A stretch of 38,803 nucleotides of DNA from a virus: positions 1-38,803 of IMG/VR virus record IMGVR_UViG_3300021425_000077. One strand, 5' to 3'. The notes below the pieces were generated by a model that did not search any database, was not told the origin of the DNA, and saw nothing but the letters and a program-made list of their open reading frames with translations. Position 1 is the first letter of the stretch; each line of letters starts with the position of its first letter. Positions 1 to 8,463 of the stretch are shown here, piece after piece. The position numbers and the translations under genes are program-made.

Positions 1-260
1 CCAGCTGATGTAGTTGTAAAATAATCTACATTTACAGTTCCATTTATTTTAAAATCGACTGTGCTAGTATTAATAAAATACAGTCTATAGTATTTAGGTA
101 TACTTAAAGTACCATCAACTACAAGTTCGACTCCATCAAATAGAACAACCTTATATTCGCTAGTACCTGTTATCGTAACGCCAGTTAGCCCATTAAATAC
201 CGTAGGGTCAGTATCTGTACCCGTTTGAGTGATTGTTCCATTACTATAAGTTGCACTCAT
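1..260 (-). CDS. Fibre-like structural protein, N-terminal part (cut by window edge)
   Basis: The reading frame opens with ATG at 260 and stays open to base 1, giving 86 residues without a stop. The sequence is rich in Thr, Gly, Val and Asn (for example NGTITQTGTDTD and GTSEYKVVLFDGVEL), which suggests a beta-rich fibre or decoration protein. Its ATG overlaps the stop of the upstream gene (TGA at 259-257), so the two are probably translationally coupled. It is probably the start of the same gene whose C-terminal part runs off the other window edge (37742-38803). The base composition is visibly more AT-rich than in the neighbouring head genes. Exact function unknown. Confidence 0.7.
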   Translation of the reverse strand, partial: MSATYSNGTITQTGTDTDPTVFNGLTGVTITGTSEYKVVLFDGVELVVDGTLSIPKYYRLYFINTSTVDFKINGTVNVDYFTTTSA

Positions 261-457
261 TCAACCACCCTCGCAATCGCAACATAGTGAGGGTTTGAGT
301 AGCGATAGAAACCACCACCTAAGTCTTCAGTCTTGTCGATACGGAAGTTCACTCCTGCACTGATAGGCAACAACACATCGAAAAGCATAGGCTCAGGTAG
401 CTCCATGATCAATCCTTGATACTGGCGATCGGTGGTTTCTATGACTTGGAGTTTCAT
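257..457 (-). CDS. Small structural-region protein, unknown
   Basis: A 66-residue protein beginning MKLQVIETTDRQYQG and ending IARVVE. It sits 4 bases after the MuF-like gene and overlaps the next ATG by 3 bases (ATGA-type), so it belongs to the head operon. It has no transmembrane segment, cysteine motif or recognised domain. It contains several aromatic residues near its C-terminus (GGGFYRYSNPHYVAIA). Position after the portal and MuF genes suggests a minor head or connector role, but this is inference from context only. Confidence 0.65.
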   Translation of the reverse strand: MKLQVIETTDRQYQGLIMELPEPMLFDVLLPISAGVNFRIDKTEDLGGGFYRYSNPHYVAIARVVE

Positions 458-461
458 GGCG

Positions 462-1316
462 TTATTCTACTCCTTGTTGTTCTTCTTGGAATGTCTCATC
501 TTCCTCTATGTCAGCCAAGCGATCCTCTACCTCAGCCTCAAGCTCATCCATCTGATCCATTGGGGCGAATGAGACAGCACACCTACAGTTGATGACCTGC
601 TCAGGTCCACCCCTACGATCTCCAGGGTACTTCATCAGTTTACCGCCAACCCTAAACATCTCATCTTTAGGCACTGGCCTCACGCCCCTATGGTCACGCC
701 TCGTCCTGCTATCCCTTGAGCTATCCCACTCTTTAGCTAGCGCAGGCATATCATCCATCTCGTTGACTATCTCAAACTGAGATTGTGAGGATGCCATCAG
801 CGTCTCTGTCCTAGCGATCCTTCTGGCCTGCCATGGCGCCAATGCGTCAACCCTCTGACGGATTGAACGGCCTATCTCTGCCTCTCCTGCACCTTCAGCG
901 ACAGCGCCCTCGATAGCTATCTTGACTTCCTCTTTCATGGTTTCTGCGATGAGCTTCGCCTCATTCAAGGCGGTAGCTTGAAACAGTTCAAGGAGTCTCT
1001 CCAATGTGACATCGATGTCCTTTGTTTCGAGCCTTTCGAGAACCGACTTTGCAGAGTCTCTGATGTGCTTCGCCATGCTTTCCGCTGTTCTTGCATACAG
1101 GTCAGCTAGGATGTCTTTGATCTCGTCTCGGTAGTCTGGGATGGCGATAGCGTCCACACGGCCCTGCCCTCCTCTGCCGTATTCCAAGGCTGCCTCAGCT
1201 CCCAACTTCCGCATAGCTCTTCTGAGCTTTGGCTCCACCCACCTTTCGAGGATGGTCCTACGTCTGTCGATGATGGCACTGTTGCGCCTGCGCTCTCTAG
1301 CTGTCCTTGCGAACAC
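462..1316 (-). CDS. MuF-like / SPP1 gp7-like head morphogenesis protein
   Basis: A 284-residue protein with a charged, helical N-terminal two thirds. The C-terminal core is typical of the phage Mu F / SPP1 gp7 family: an ARRIARTETLMASSQSQ stretch, then EWDSSRDSRTRRDHRG and a closing NCRCAVSF. These proteins are minor capsid proteins packaged or placed near the portal during procapsid assembly. It directly follows the portal gene and overlaps its end by 20 bases, the usual gene order for the family. The C-terminus is Glu/Asp-rich (EDRLADIEEDETFQEEQQG). The family call is firm; the exact role here is inferred from homologues. Confidence 0.9.
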   Translation of the reverse strand: MFARTARERRRNSAIIDRRRTILERWVEPKLRRAMRKLGAEAALEYGRGGQGRVDAIAIPDYRDEIKDILADLYARTAESMAKHIRDSAKSVLERLETKDIDVTLERLLELFQATALNEAKLIAETMKEEVKIAIEGAVAEGAGEAEIGRSIRQRVDALAPWQARRIARTETLMASSQSQFEIVNEMDDMPALAKEWDSSRDSRTRRDHRGVRPVPKDEMFRVGGKLMKYPGDRRGGPEQVINCRCAVSFAPMDQMDELEAEVEDRLADIEEDETFQEEQQGVE

Positions 1317-2655
1317 TCTTGCGCTCTGCCATTATTTCGAACGCTTTTTGCTCTGCGTCTTCTTTGGATAGCCCCCCACGAATGAGGGCTTTCGCAAGAT
1401 CCTGCTCTTGAGCTTCCTCAGTAGAGAACACATCAAGTCCAAGAGGTATCCTCGATGGATCCACAAATATTTGATCAGCTTCTGGTTCATCAATCGGTTC
1501 ATATCCAATGACCTCCCTCTTCTCGTTAAGTGTCAAAACCTCAGTGTCTAGTAGCTCAGTCCTTCTCTCTTTTCTTTGTGGCTCTAGCGCCTCGATGTCT
1601 TCAGTGTTGTAGCAAATCTCGTAGCCCTCAACCTCAAAGGCAGGCATCAGCCACCTAGTCAGTTCTGAGACATACAGGTCAAGCATCGGCATCACAGTGT
1701 CAACCCAGAAGCTCATTCTGGCCTGCTCATAATTAGCGAAGGTCTGTGACCCCTCGATGCCAAGCATCTGGGTAGGCACACCAAAGACAGAGGCAATCTC
1801 TTGAGCGTTGAGCTTTGACCCAGCCAGCCAATCAGCGTCTTTCATGTTCATGCCTATCTGCTGAAACTTGGCGTCAGCGTTGATGGAGACAATCCTCTTG
1901 GCGTTGCTAGAGCCTGACATGCTCTGCCTGATAATCTCATCTAACTGCTTGCGCTGTGGGTCATCAATGCCCTCAACAGTCACTAGACCACCAGCAGACC
2001 CACCATTCTTGAGAGCTGAGAATCTCCAATCTGTTCCAGCGTTGTAAGTGTCTCCAGCTTTGGCCCCTGCTTGAAGTGGAGCCTGTCCGAATCTTGGAGA
2101 GCTTGGCGCAGGGTTGAATGTCCTCCAGTGTAGCATGGTGGAGTGTCCAGAAGTGGGCTCTACATCCCACTGCTTCTGGTTAGGCTTGCCCTTCATGAAG
2201 TAATATGAGGCAGGCATAGGTCCACGCCCAGTGATTGAGATATCATATGGCTGGTAGTGCCAGAGGTGGGCTGTATCACCCTCCTTGATGATCTCTGAGA
2301 ATGTGTTGCCTGTGAGCAGATACCAAGAAGCTCCTGCTGTCCGGAACTCTACGCCACCCTCATCTGGGTTGGGCCTTTTGAGCAGGTCAACGATTGGATG
2401 CTCCTCTACAATCTCTCCATTTTTGTCTTTGAGATACAGGGGCACCTTTGCAAAGTTCTGAGCGATGAGGCTGATGCACCTGTAGATGGTTGGGTTGCAT
2501 CCATAGCCCTCTTCAGCGTAGCTCCTGAAGTCGTGCATGGAATACTGAGCAGAGCCGTTGACAACGTAGTGCTGTTCGCCAATGCTGGCCTTGGTTTCAA
2601 CTTGTGCTTTTTTGTTAAACGGCCAAACCATGTGCAAACGACTGAAGAGAATCAC
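1297..2655 (-). CDS. Portal protein (HK97 family)
   Basis: About 452 residues, the usual length for HK97-type portal proteins. Recognisable family features are the N-terminal stretch YGCNPTIYRCISLIAQNFAK, the LLKRPNPDEGGVEFR segment, and the core IASVFGVPTQMLGIEGSQTF followed by SFWVDTVMPMLDLY. Portals form the dodecameric ring at the capsid vertex through which DNA is packaged. The frame can start at GTG 2655 (MILFSRLH) or ATG 2631 (MVWPFNKK); no strong ribosome binding site decides between them. It lies 30 bases after the terminase and overlaps the MuF-like gene. Confidence 0.93.
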   Translation of the reverse strand: MILFSRLHMVWPFNKKAQVETKASIGEQHYVVNGSAQYSMHDFRSYAEEGYGCNPTIYRCISLIAQNFAKVPLYLKDKNGEIVEEHPIVDLLKRPNPDEGGVEFRTAGASWYLLTGNTFSEIIKEGDTAHLWHYQPYDISITGRGPMPASYYFMKGKPNQKQWDVEPTSGHSTMLHWRTFNPAPSSPRFGQAPLQAGAKAGDTYNAGTDWRFSALKNGGSAGGLVTVEGIDDPQRKQLDEIIRQSMSGSSNAKRIVSINADAKFQQIGMNMKDADWLAGSKLNAQEIASVFGVPTQMLGIEGSQTFANYEQARMSFWVDTVMPMLDLYVSELTRWLMPAFEVEGYEICYNTEDIEALEPQRKERRTELLDTEVLTLNEKREVIGYEPIDEPEADQIFVDPSRIPLGLDVFSTEEAQEQDLAKALIRGGLSKEDAEQKAFEIMAERKSVRKDS

Positions 2656-2685
2656 TCAATATTTTAGATATGTCTGGGCGTCTGT

Positions 2686-3909
2686 CTAAATTGACCCAAA
2701 AGAGACTTGGGGCTTTCTGTGAATCAGCATCTCAGTGAGTCCCCAGACCAAAGCATCAACCCTGTCAGGCGATGGACCTATGTGAGGAACCCACTCCAGC
2801 ATCTGAGTCTCTAGGTCTTCAAGTCCTCGCTCATGGGTGATGAGGTTCTGCTCATACAGGGATGCTACAGGTTCAGCTCTGACATGCTTGCCTCTGGTGG
2901 CTCTCACCTGCTCCACCTTCATGCCTTGGTGGTGATTCTTCAGATTGGATTCGACTAAGTCGCCACCTTGGTTGGTTTCAGCCACCACACAGTCAGCTTG
3001 GTGAATATCATAGGCGTCAGCTACCTTCTGCGCCCACTCGCTTGGCTTGTACTTACCAGAGTAGTCAGCGATGACATGAGCCTTATCCACTGCTGTCCTG
3101 CCTATCACAATGATGCCAGTCTCATCTGAGTTCTCATTGGCTGTGACTGCTGGGTCAACCCCTATCACCACCCTGCTAAAGTCGTCCTTCTCGCATTTGA
3201 TGCCCTCCAGCATATCCCAAGACCACAGAGCCCCCTCGACATCAGACACAAACTCACCATAGAGGAATCGCTGTCTCAGCCTGTCTGGTAGTGCCTCAAG
3301 TCGCTTAATGTAGCTCTCTGGCAGATTCTCCTTGACATCAATGGGATTGATTTTGATGGCCACTCTACCCTCAACCTGTTGCTCCATGTATCGAGCATAG
3401 GACCAGTGCTTCTTAGAAGGAGGATTCATGTCAAGCAGAAGCATGTGTCTCCCTGCTATCTTCTGCCTAAGCCTTGAAGAGATAAGCTCAACGTCTCGCT
3501 CATCTTGAATCTCAGATACTTCATTAAGGTAGATGGTGGCCCACTCAGACCCTAACCACTTCTCAATGCGCTCCTTGTCATCTAGACCACCAATGTGAAT
3601 CTCAGAGGAGTTGGGTAGAGTGAGAACCCAAGAACCGCCCCCCTTGTTTGTGCTACACTCCTCCCATAGTCCAGCCCACTCAAGGTCAATCATCTCTTTG
3701 AGTGAGTTCCACGTTGAAGCCTTGGCATGTTCAAATCTCTTTCTAACACACAGATGCCTAGAACCCTCCATGAGGCCAGCACGTTGAACAGTGGTGTGAA
3801 GTTGTGTCCAAGTCTTAGATGAGCCAGCCCCACCAAAGAGCATGACCTCATGATTCTGGGAGACTGCCTTCTTAATCTCCCTGTGAATGGGGAGCCAATT
3901 AGCAGGCAT
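2686..3909 (-). CDS. terL: Terminase large subunit
   Basis: A 407-residue packaging motor protein with ATPase and nuclease halves. The Walker A is GGAGSSKT (residues 26-33) and the Walker B is ATIYLNE (124-130), followed by a SEIQD coupling segment. The nuclease half shows VIGVDPAVT with Asp252, then ETNQGGD (311-317), then PSPDRVDALVWG (379-390), which supply the three acidic positions of the RNase H-like fold. The gene starts at the TAATG overlap with the small subunit stop. It hydrolyses ATP to drive DNA into the procapsid and cuts the concatemer. All key residues appear intact. Confidence 0.95.
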   Translation of the reverse strand: MPANWLPIHREIKKAVSQNHEVMLFGGAGSSKTWTQLHTTVQRAGLMEGSRHLCVRKRFEHAKASTWNSLKEMIDLEWAGLWEECSTNKGGGSWVLTLPNSSEIHIGGLDDKERIEKWLGSEWATIYLNEVSEIQDERDVELISSRLRQKIAGRHMLLLDMNPPSKKHWSYARYMEQQVEGRVAIKINPIDVKENLPESYIKRLEALPDRLRQRFLYGEFVSDVEGALWSWDMLEGIKCEKDDFSRVVIGVDPAVTANENSDETGIIVIGRTAVDKAHVIADYSGKYKPSEWAQKVADAYDIHQADCVVAETNQGGDLVESNLKNHHQGMKVEQVRATRGKHVRAEPVASLYEQNLITHERGLEDLETQMLEWVPHIGPSPDRVDALVWGLTEMLIHRKPQVSFGSI

Positions 3910-4301
3910 TACAGAACGCTCTTGGCGTCCTCTTCTCCAACAGTGAAGTTCTTGTTGGTCTGCTCAATTTCTTGCTTGTCGCTGTACCCCTGTTTAGCCA
4001 AAACCAACTTGGCTATGGTGGCATTAAAGTCACCAGAGAGGCCCCCACGCAAGAGGAATTTCTCCTGTGATTTGTTCAAAGCCTCCAACATGTTGGAAAA
4101 TTCTTCGTATTTGTCAGCCCATTCGTAAAGAGTTGACCTATTAACCTCAAGGTGAAGACTCAATGATGCTATAGATGGAATGAGGTCGTCATACTTGTGA
4201 AAGTTGAGGATGTAGTCTCTGGTCTTTGCCAGCATCTCCTCATTGTATTTTGTAGGCCTACCCAATTTCATGCTGAGATTATACAGTCTCCTTGTATTCA
4301 T
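3909..4301 (-). CDS. terS: Terminase small subunit
   Basis: A protein of up to 130 residues. The internal ATG at 4271 gives MKLGRPTKYNEEML, which looks like the usual family start; the longer form from 4301 adds MNTRRLYNLS. A helix-turn-helix is visible around SLHLEVNRSTLYEWADKY, followed by a helical segment and a short acidic tail. It matches the gp3-like DNA packaging type that recognises viral DNA and recruits the large subunit. Its stop overlaps the terL start (TAATG). The AAGGAG at about 4288-4293 is too far (about 16 bases) from ATG 4271 to be a normal ribosome binding site, so the start remains open. Confidence 0.85.
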   Translation of the reverse strand: MNTRRLYNLSMKLGRPTKYNEEMLAKTRDYILNFHKYDDLIPSIASLSLHLEVNRSTLYEWADKYEEFSNMLEALNKSQEKFLLRGGLSGDFNATIAKLVLAKQGYSDKQEIEQTNKNFTVGEEDAKSVL

Positions 4302-4452
4302 TCCACAGCTTCACAGCCTCATCAATGGTATCTGCCTCTGGCCCATTGTGGCTACAGTCCCAACAGGCTACAGAAACCTTGCCCATGTACCCAAACATCC
4401 TGAGCTTCTCACTGTTGCAGTAGTAACATGGGTGAGGCTTGGGGTTAGGCAT
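4279..4452 (-). CDS. Lar-like zinc-ribbon protein
   Basis: A 57-residue protein starting ATG 4452 (MPNPKPHPCYYCNSEK). It has two CxxC knuckles, CYYC and CWDC, and ends with NGPEADTIDEAVKLWNEY. A CPxC-like knuckle, then CxxC, then a GP...EAxxxWN tail is the layout of the Lar restriction-alleviation family, which in prophage Rac moderates host type I restriction. That role is not shown here and many phage Lar-like proteins are uncharacterised. The C-terminus overlaps the N-terminus of the small terminase gene, and its start overlaps the upstream gene end by 8 bases. Confidence 0.75.
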   Translation of the reverse strand: MPNPKPHPCYYCNSEKLRMFGYMGKVSVACWDCSHNGPEADTIDEAVKLWNEYKETV

Positions 4453-4597
4453 ACTTCTCCCTCACCTCTTTGAATATGCGGTCAAAGTCTCGCCTATCCT
4501 TAAATTGCCTTTTTCTCTTCAACCCTAGCTGATAAGCCTTGGACTGATAGATGTGGTCTTCCTTGGTGCGGTAAATTGGTTCTATTGGGTCAATCAT
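4445..4597 (-). CDS. Small basic protein, unknown
   Basis: A 50-residue protein starting at ATG 4597 with an excellent ribosome binding site (AAAGGAG, five bases upstream). The sequence runs MIDPIEPIYRTKEDHIYQSK and ends FKEVREKYA. It is Lys/Arg-rich in the middle (GLKRKRQFKDRRDFD) and is probably helical. No family recognised. It is the first gene after a short 85-base gap and precedes the Lar-like and terminase genes in one minus-strand run. Confidence 0.65.
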   Translation of the reverse strand: MIDPIEPIYRTKEDHIYQSKAYQLGLKRKRQFKDRRDFDRIFKEVREKYA

Positions 4598-4632
4598 ATT
4601 TTCTCCTTTATGTGCCCTCTTCTCTCAAAGAT

Positions 4633-4658
4633 GAGTCAAGCCCTATACAGCCTGACCC
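4633..4658 (-). other. Short hairpin between early and packaging genes
   Basis: Nine bases at 4633-4641 pair with 4650-4658 around an 8-base loop, with two G-T wobbles. No T-run follows on the minus strand, so it is a poor intrinsic terminator. It may be an RNA-processing or stability element in the only sizeable gap between the DNA-metabolism genes and the terminase genes. Confidence 0.35.
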
Positions 4659-4682
4659 ACCTATGGAGAAAACAGTATCATC

Positions 4683-4913
4683 CTAGTCGTCCTCAAAATC
4701 CATCAAGTCCTCAAGTTGCCACTCCCCTTCATCCAGTAGGAGGTCAGTGATATCACCAATTTGATCGAGGTCTAACATAAAGTCCATCTCAAACTCTTCG
4801 CCATCATCAGAGCCCCAGACGAACAGATAGGACAGCTCCTTTGCGTCATATCGTTTAATGAGTAAATCCCTGAGTTCCTCATCTGTGATAAGGTCTTCGT
4901 CAATCATAGCCAT
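4683..4913 (-). CDS. Small acidic protein, unknown
   Basis: A 76-residue protein starting MAMIDEDLITDEEL at 4913, with GGGAG upstream. It is strongly acidic, with clusters such as GSDDGEEFEMDFMLDLD and a terminal EDLMDFEDD. No cysteine motif, membrane segment or known fold is seen. It overlaps the end of the VRR-NUC gene by 14 bases. Acidic small phage proteins often act as DNA mimics or inhibitors of host nucleic-acid-binding proteins, but there is no specific evidence for that here. Confidence 0.65.
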   Translation of the reverse strand: MAMIDEDLITDEELRDLLIKRYDAKELSYLFVWGSDDGEEFEMDFMLDLDQIGDITDLLLDEGEWQLEDLMDFEDD

Positions 4914-5193
4914 ATACAGCACTCCCAATTTGAGCCAAAGCGTCACTCACTGAAGTGACCCACAAACCAATGCCCCCTGCTTCTCTTATTCTTTTCAGAT
5001 GGTGGTACTGAAGCTCAGTGGGCTTCTTGCCTTTAATCTTAACCTCAAGCCCTATGAATCTCCCCTTGCAATCGGGGTGGCAGAGAACGATATCAGGCGT
5101 TCCTGCCTTGGTGGGTGACACTACGTTCACCACATAACACCCCATAGCCTCAAGAGTCTTGATGATGTTTCGTTGAATATCAGACTCTTTCAT
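4900..5193 (-). CDS. VRR-NUC domain nuclease
   Basis: A 97-residue single-domain protein. The PD-(D/E)xK signature of the VRR-NUC family is complete: GTPD at 31-34, E50-V-K52 in FIGLEVK, and the downstream PTELQYHHL with Gln62. Stand-alone phage VRR-NUC proteins are structure-specific nucleases that probably resolve branched DNA during replication or recombination. It starts at ATG 5193 behind AGGG, 13 bases after the helicase gene stop, so the pair may work together on replication intermediates (inference). Confidence 0.9.
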   Translation of the reverse strand: MKESDIQRNIIKTLEAMGCYVVNVVSPTKAGTPDIVLCHPDCKGRFIGLEVKIKGKKPTELQYHHLKRIREAGGIGLWVTSVSDALAQIGSAVYGYD

Positions 5194-5206
5194 GCCCTCA
5201 TCTTAG

Positions 5207-6475
5207 TCAGCTCTTCTTGCCCTGCATCTTAAAGAATGAGCGATTGAAGTTCTGCTTGTTATTTACTGCCTCAAAGACTGTCTCATCTACCCCACCCTTG
5301 CAGAGCAGAACATGAACCTTGATGGGCCTGTCTCTCTTGAAGTTGTTCTGCCTCTCCAGCAGTTGCAGGAATTTAGACCCAGACCAGTTGAGCGAGTAGA
5401 TAATCATGGAGCCTGTCATCCATGAAAGGTCAACCCCTTCAGCGTTGGAGATGCCAGACCCTACAAAGATAGCACCACAACCCTCTACAAAATCCTCAAG
5501 CTCTATCACCACCTTAAAGCCAGAAGCCTCAAGCTCATCAACAATGAACTGCCTCTCATGTATGTAGGCCGTTGTGATAGCGTACTCCTTACCCTTCTCC
5601 ATCCTTTCAATCATGTAGTTGATTTTATAGAACGGATAGAAGTCATGGGTGAAGCCAACCCCATCCTCATCAATAAGCGTTCCACCCTCAGCCATGTGCC
5701 TCTTCTGGAGGATTGAGGCTGGATTCTCTCCAAGCACAACACGCTCACCCTCCTGCCAGATGCCTTTTTTCTCAAAAGACTTAGACCACGCCAAAAGGGA
5801 CTGATGAGGTTCCACCCTATGAGGTATGACCTGTGGGGCATATTTAAACCCAGCATCCTCTTGGGTCATCGTCACCATGAATGGCTTCACATGCTCTAAG
5901 ACCTCCCCTCTCATCTCGCTGTAGTCCTTAACTTCCTGACCTCCAGCAACTCGCTTGAGCTTAGGCACCCCAAAGTCTCGATGCCACCCATAAAACCCAC
6001 GCTTTCCACTGTACCGCTTCCATGGCCCCTTGTTCGTCCACCAGAATTGATGGAATAGCTGGCTTGCACTCTCAACGCTAGGCGTCCCAGAAAGAATGAT
6101 GCAGGCTTTAGCCCTTCTCGCTATCTCCTCCATGAGCTGACAGCCCCCATTGGGCTTGGGAAACCCTCCATCTCTATGACCCTCATCTGCTATCACCACA
6201 CTGAACTCCTCTCCTGCTACCTTGTGCAGGCTCTCCCTATTCAAGACGACCAACTGCTCACCCCAACCCCCCATGGCCTCAGAATCGGCAAAAATGGAGC
6301 TTATAGCCTTCTTGGGTGTGATAAACAGAACTCTACCCCCCACAGACTTGGCCAGCTCTAGAGCAACCAGTGTCTTGCCAACCCTGCACTCAAGGGCCAC
6401 ATAGACACAGCCCTTCTCTTTAAGAACCCTGCCAGCCTCAACGACTGTCTTCTCTTGGTGTGGTTTTAGTTTCAT
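5207..6475 (-). CDS. Superfamily 2 DNA helicase/ATPase (SNF2/DEAD-like)
   Basis: A 422-residue two-lobe helicase. The N-terminal lobe has a Q-motif-like KLKPHQEKTV, Walker A CRVGKT (30-35), motif Ia VLFITPKK, the motif II box DEGH (97-100) and motif III SGTPS (129-133). The C-terminal lobe ends with a motif VI-like LLERQNNFKRDRP. The layout resembles short phage SNF2-type helicases used in replication or recombination. The start overlaps the upstream stop as ATGA, and the gene is followed by the VRR-NUC nuclease. No DNA polymerase was found in the window, so it presumably works with the host replisome. Confidence 0.88.
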   Translation of the reverse strand: MKLKPHQEKTVVEAGRVLKEKGCVYVALECRVGKTLVALELAKSVGGRVLFITPKKAISSIFADSEAMGGWGEQLVVLNRESLHKVAGEEFSVVIADEGHRDGGFPKPNGGCQLMEEIARRAKACIILSGTPSVESASQLFHQFWWTNKGPWKRYSGKRGFYGWHRDFGVPKLKRVAGGQEVKDYSEMRGEVLEHVKPFMVTMTQEDAGFKYAPQVIPHRVEPHQSLLAWSKSFEKKGIWQEGERVVLGENPASILQKRHMAEGGTLIDEDGVGFTHDFYPFYKINYMIERMEKGKEYAITTAYIHERQFIVDELEASGFKVVIELEDFVEGCGAIFVGSGISNAEGVDLSWMTGSMIIYSLNWSGSKFLQLLERQNNFKRDRPIKVHVLLCKGGVDETVFEAVNNKQNFNRSFFKMQGKKS

Positions 6476-6960
6476 GGTTCCTCCTTCACATCTGGAATCT
6501 CAACCTCATACCCACCACCTTTAGCTTTCCAGATGGTGTAACCGAAAGGCCCATCTAGTGCCTTCTCAATCTGGATAAGTAGGTCTAGACCAGCAAGAAC
6601 CTTCTTGGCCTCATTCATCGAGGCCATCTCTCTGCAATACTGCCAGCCCTTCTCTTGTCTCTCCAGTAACCTTAAATCGTGTGGCCCTCTAATCTTCACC
6701 AATCGCTTTAGGCTTGGAGGTAGAAAGTAGTTGTTGCCACACTGCTCCATCTCCTGCTGAATCTCAAAATAAAACTCTCGCCTCATAGCCTGCCAGCGTT
6801 CTATGGTCATCAGACCCAGCTCTGTGTTGGTCCACAGGTCGATAAGAGACACACACTTATCCTCCCATGGCTGTCTAATCTCATCAAGGTTCATACAGCA
6901 CCCCCATAGCTTGATAGCTTGGCGAAGTTTGGCAGAAATCTGCCACGCCATTTTCGCCAT
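6472..6960 (-). CDS. Conserved-looking protein of unknown function, next to the origin candidate
   Basis: Up to 162 residues. The ATG at 6960 directly follows one copy of a 16-base repeat. An internal ATG at 6894 (MNLDEIRQPWEDKC), preceded by GGGGGT, gives 140 residues and avoids coding through the repeat region, so the shorter form is quite possible. The protein is Trp- and Arg-rich and probably helical (TIERWQAMRREFYFEIQQEM). It ends by overlapping the helicase start as ATGA. No family recognised. A helicase loader or origin-associated role would fit its position but is only inference. Confidence 0.65.
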   Translation of the reverse strand: MAKMAWQISAKLRQAIKLWGCCMNLDEIRQPWEDKCVSLIDLWTNTELGLMTIERWQAMRREFYFEIQQEMEQCGNNYFLPPSLKRLVKIRGPHDLRLLERQEKGWQYCREMASMNEAKKVLAGLDLLIQIEKALDGPFGYTIWKAKGGGYEVEIPDVKEEP

Positions 6961-7156
6961 ATAGAATAAGGGTTTTTATATATTATATATATAGTTTGAT
7001 AATATTTATTATTATTAATACACACACAATATTTCTCTGCATTTGTGTGTAAACCCCCTAAGAATCCTGCCAAGTTGCCAAACTTCTCAAAAACCCATAT
7101 AGAATAAGGGCAAACAGCTTGGCAGGCTTTTGCCATGCTATCGCCAAACTTGTCAA
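6915..7156. repeat. AT-rich repeat region, candidate replication origin
   Basis: A 16-base sequence, CCATATAGAATAAGGG, occurs exactly twice (6957-6972 and 7095-7110). An iteron-like motif GCCAAACTT followed by a C/G-rich end occurs three times: inverted at 6919-6933, direct at 7077-7090 and 7143-7156. Between them lies a run of almost pure A/T (about 6974-7020) and a small inverted repeat of ACACACA with TGTGTGT (7021-7050). The segment sits between the DUF3987 helicase-like gene and the next replication-block gene, and most of it has no convincing coding sequence. An iteron plus AT-rich layout is typical of phage origins; it could also be an operator region. Confidence 0.55.
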
Positions 7157-8463
7157 ACAATAGATATTTCACTTACTTCTCTCCCATTTGATGATTTTCT
7201 TATCCTGTCCTCAATCATCCCTGATTCGTACATATTATTGAGAGCCAAATCAAGACTCCCTCTCAATTTCTGACTCAACTTACTAGACAGCTTACTCCTT
7301 GAGCATGGTCCAAGCCTGAGTGATTCAGTTACTTTCTTTTCGACCTCATCAACATCAGTGAGATTCATAACCTTGAAGGCCATGCACCAACTGGTGACTA
7401 GGTACTTAGTGAGGCTAATAGCCTTCTCCATGATGGTGGCATCTACCTTGTCTTTCTTCCAGATGACACAGAGGAGTCCACAAATCTTATGGAAGTGAAC
7501 CCACCATTTAGATTTAGCTTCAGCGTTATATTTGTCATCAGTTGAACACAGCCAGTCAAACATCTCAAGCCCAAGCTTCATGGCCTCATCAGTTAGCTTC
7601 AGAACTTTTGGGTGTTCATCCTCAAATAGGTCGCTCATAAAGTCATCATAGTCCTTCACCACATCACCGATAAAAACGTCATATGGATTCGGATTCTTGA
7701 GACCTCCACCTATGCCAGTCACGATGATAAACCTATCCATGAGGCCGTTGTCAATCTTACCATCGAAAGCCTCTTGAAAAACTTTAGGTTGAATCGTACC
7801 TAGAAGCCCAAGGCGAAACTTTGGAGTAGAATCCTTCTCTCCCTTATTCGCTTTGATGCTCATGGCTCCATCATAGGCTTTGAGATAAAAACCCATCTCA
7901 CCACCATCCTTACCACCGCCAGAGGCATATTTGCCCATGCCCTTAACCCAGCCATCAAGCTCCTCTGAGAATTGGCCAATCATAGCTGGGTGTTCCCACT
8001 CATTATTTTGCTTGGCTGTGTCCCTGATACCTTCAGTTGTTCCTTCAGTGATAACACCATACCAAGGTGAAGCTGGTTCTTTCATAAGGTGGTCGTCAAG
8101 AAGCTCTGCCCCTCGCTTAGTCCTATCCTTCTTTAATACCTCAAGCCTCTTTGACCACATAGCAAAGCTCTTGTTGTATCTGCTTATCTCACCCTCTATC
8201 TCTTTCATGATGGGGCCTGTAGTGAATCCCAGAGCTGGCGTCTTAGCGTCACCCTTTGGTGCAACGATAGCACCATAGATATTCAAGCCAATTCTGTAGT
8301 TGTCTTTTATCTCCACCTTTGTCTCTGGCGCACAGATGGACGTTGCCCATAAAACACCAAGGGCTCCGTATTCTGGACGAGAGCCAACAACAGTGGGGAG
8401 ATTCTGTAGAAGATGCCTAATCTGTTTAGGAAAGACATCTATTGGAAAATCAATTAAGCTCAA
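7153..8463 (-). CDS. DUF3987 helicase/primase-like ATPase
   Basis: A 436-residue protein of the DUF3987 type, a family found in phage replication modules and often described as helicase- or primase-helicase-like. A P-loop variant APKGDAKT lies at 68-75, an acidic Walker B-like EELDGW at 168-172, and the family signature LLGTIQPKVF with DNGLMDRF (238-245), whose Arg244 fits an arginine finger. The C-terminal end (GSLDLALNNMYESGMI) looks like a winged helix. The start overlaps the upstream gene by 14 bases. The gene end abuts the repeat-bearing AT-rich region, which is consistent with origin loading. Confidence 0.85.
   Translation of the reverse strand: MSLIDFPIDVFPKQIRHLLQNLPTVVGSRPEYGALGVLWATSICAPETKVEIKDNYRIGLNIYGAIVAPKGDAKTPALGFTTGPIMKEIEGEISRYNKSFAMWSKRLEVLKKDRTKRGAELLDDHLMKEPASPWYGVITEGTTEGIRDTAKQNNEWEHPAMIGQFSEELDGWVKGMGKYASGGGKDGGEMGFYLKAYDGAMSIKANKGEKDSTPKFRLGLLGTIQPKVFQEAFDGKIDNGLMDRFIIVTGIGGGLKNPNPYDVFIGDVVKDYDDFMSDLFEDEHPKVLKLTDEAMKLGLEMFDWLCSTDDKYNAEAKSKWWVHFHKICGLLCVIWKKDKVDATIMEKAISLTKYLVTSWCMAFKVMNLTDVDEVEKKVTESLRLGPCSRSKLSSKLSQKLRGSLDLALNNMYESGMIEDRIRKSSNGREVSEISIV

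Noticed and set aside
6891-7172. Minus-strand open frame through the AT-rich repeat region
   Set aside because: Its two PYSIW stretches come simply from the duplicated 16-base repeat, the rest is low-complexity A/T coding, and a replication origin explains the region better.
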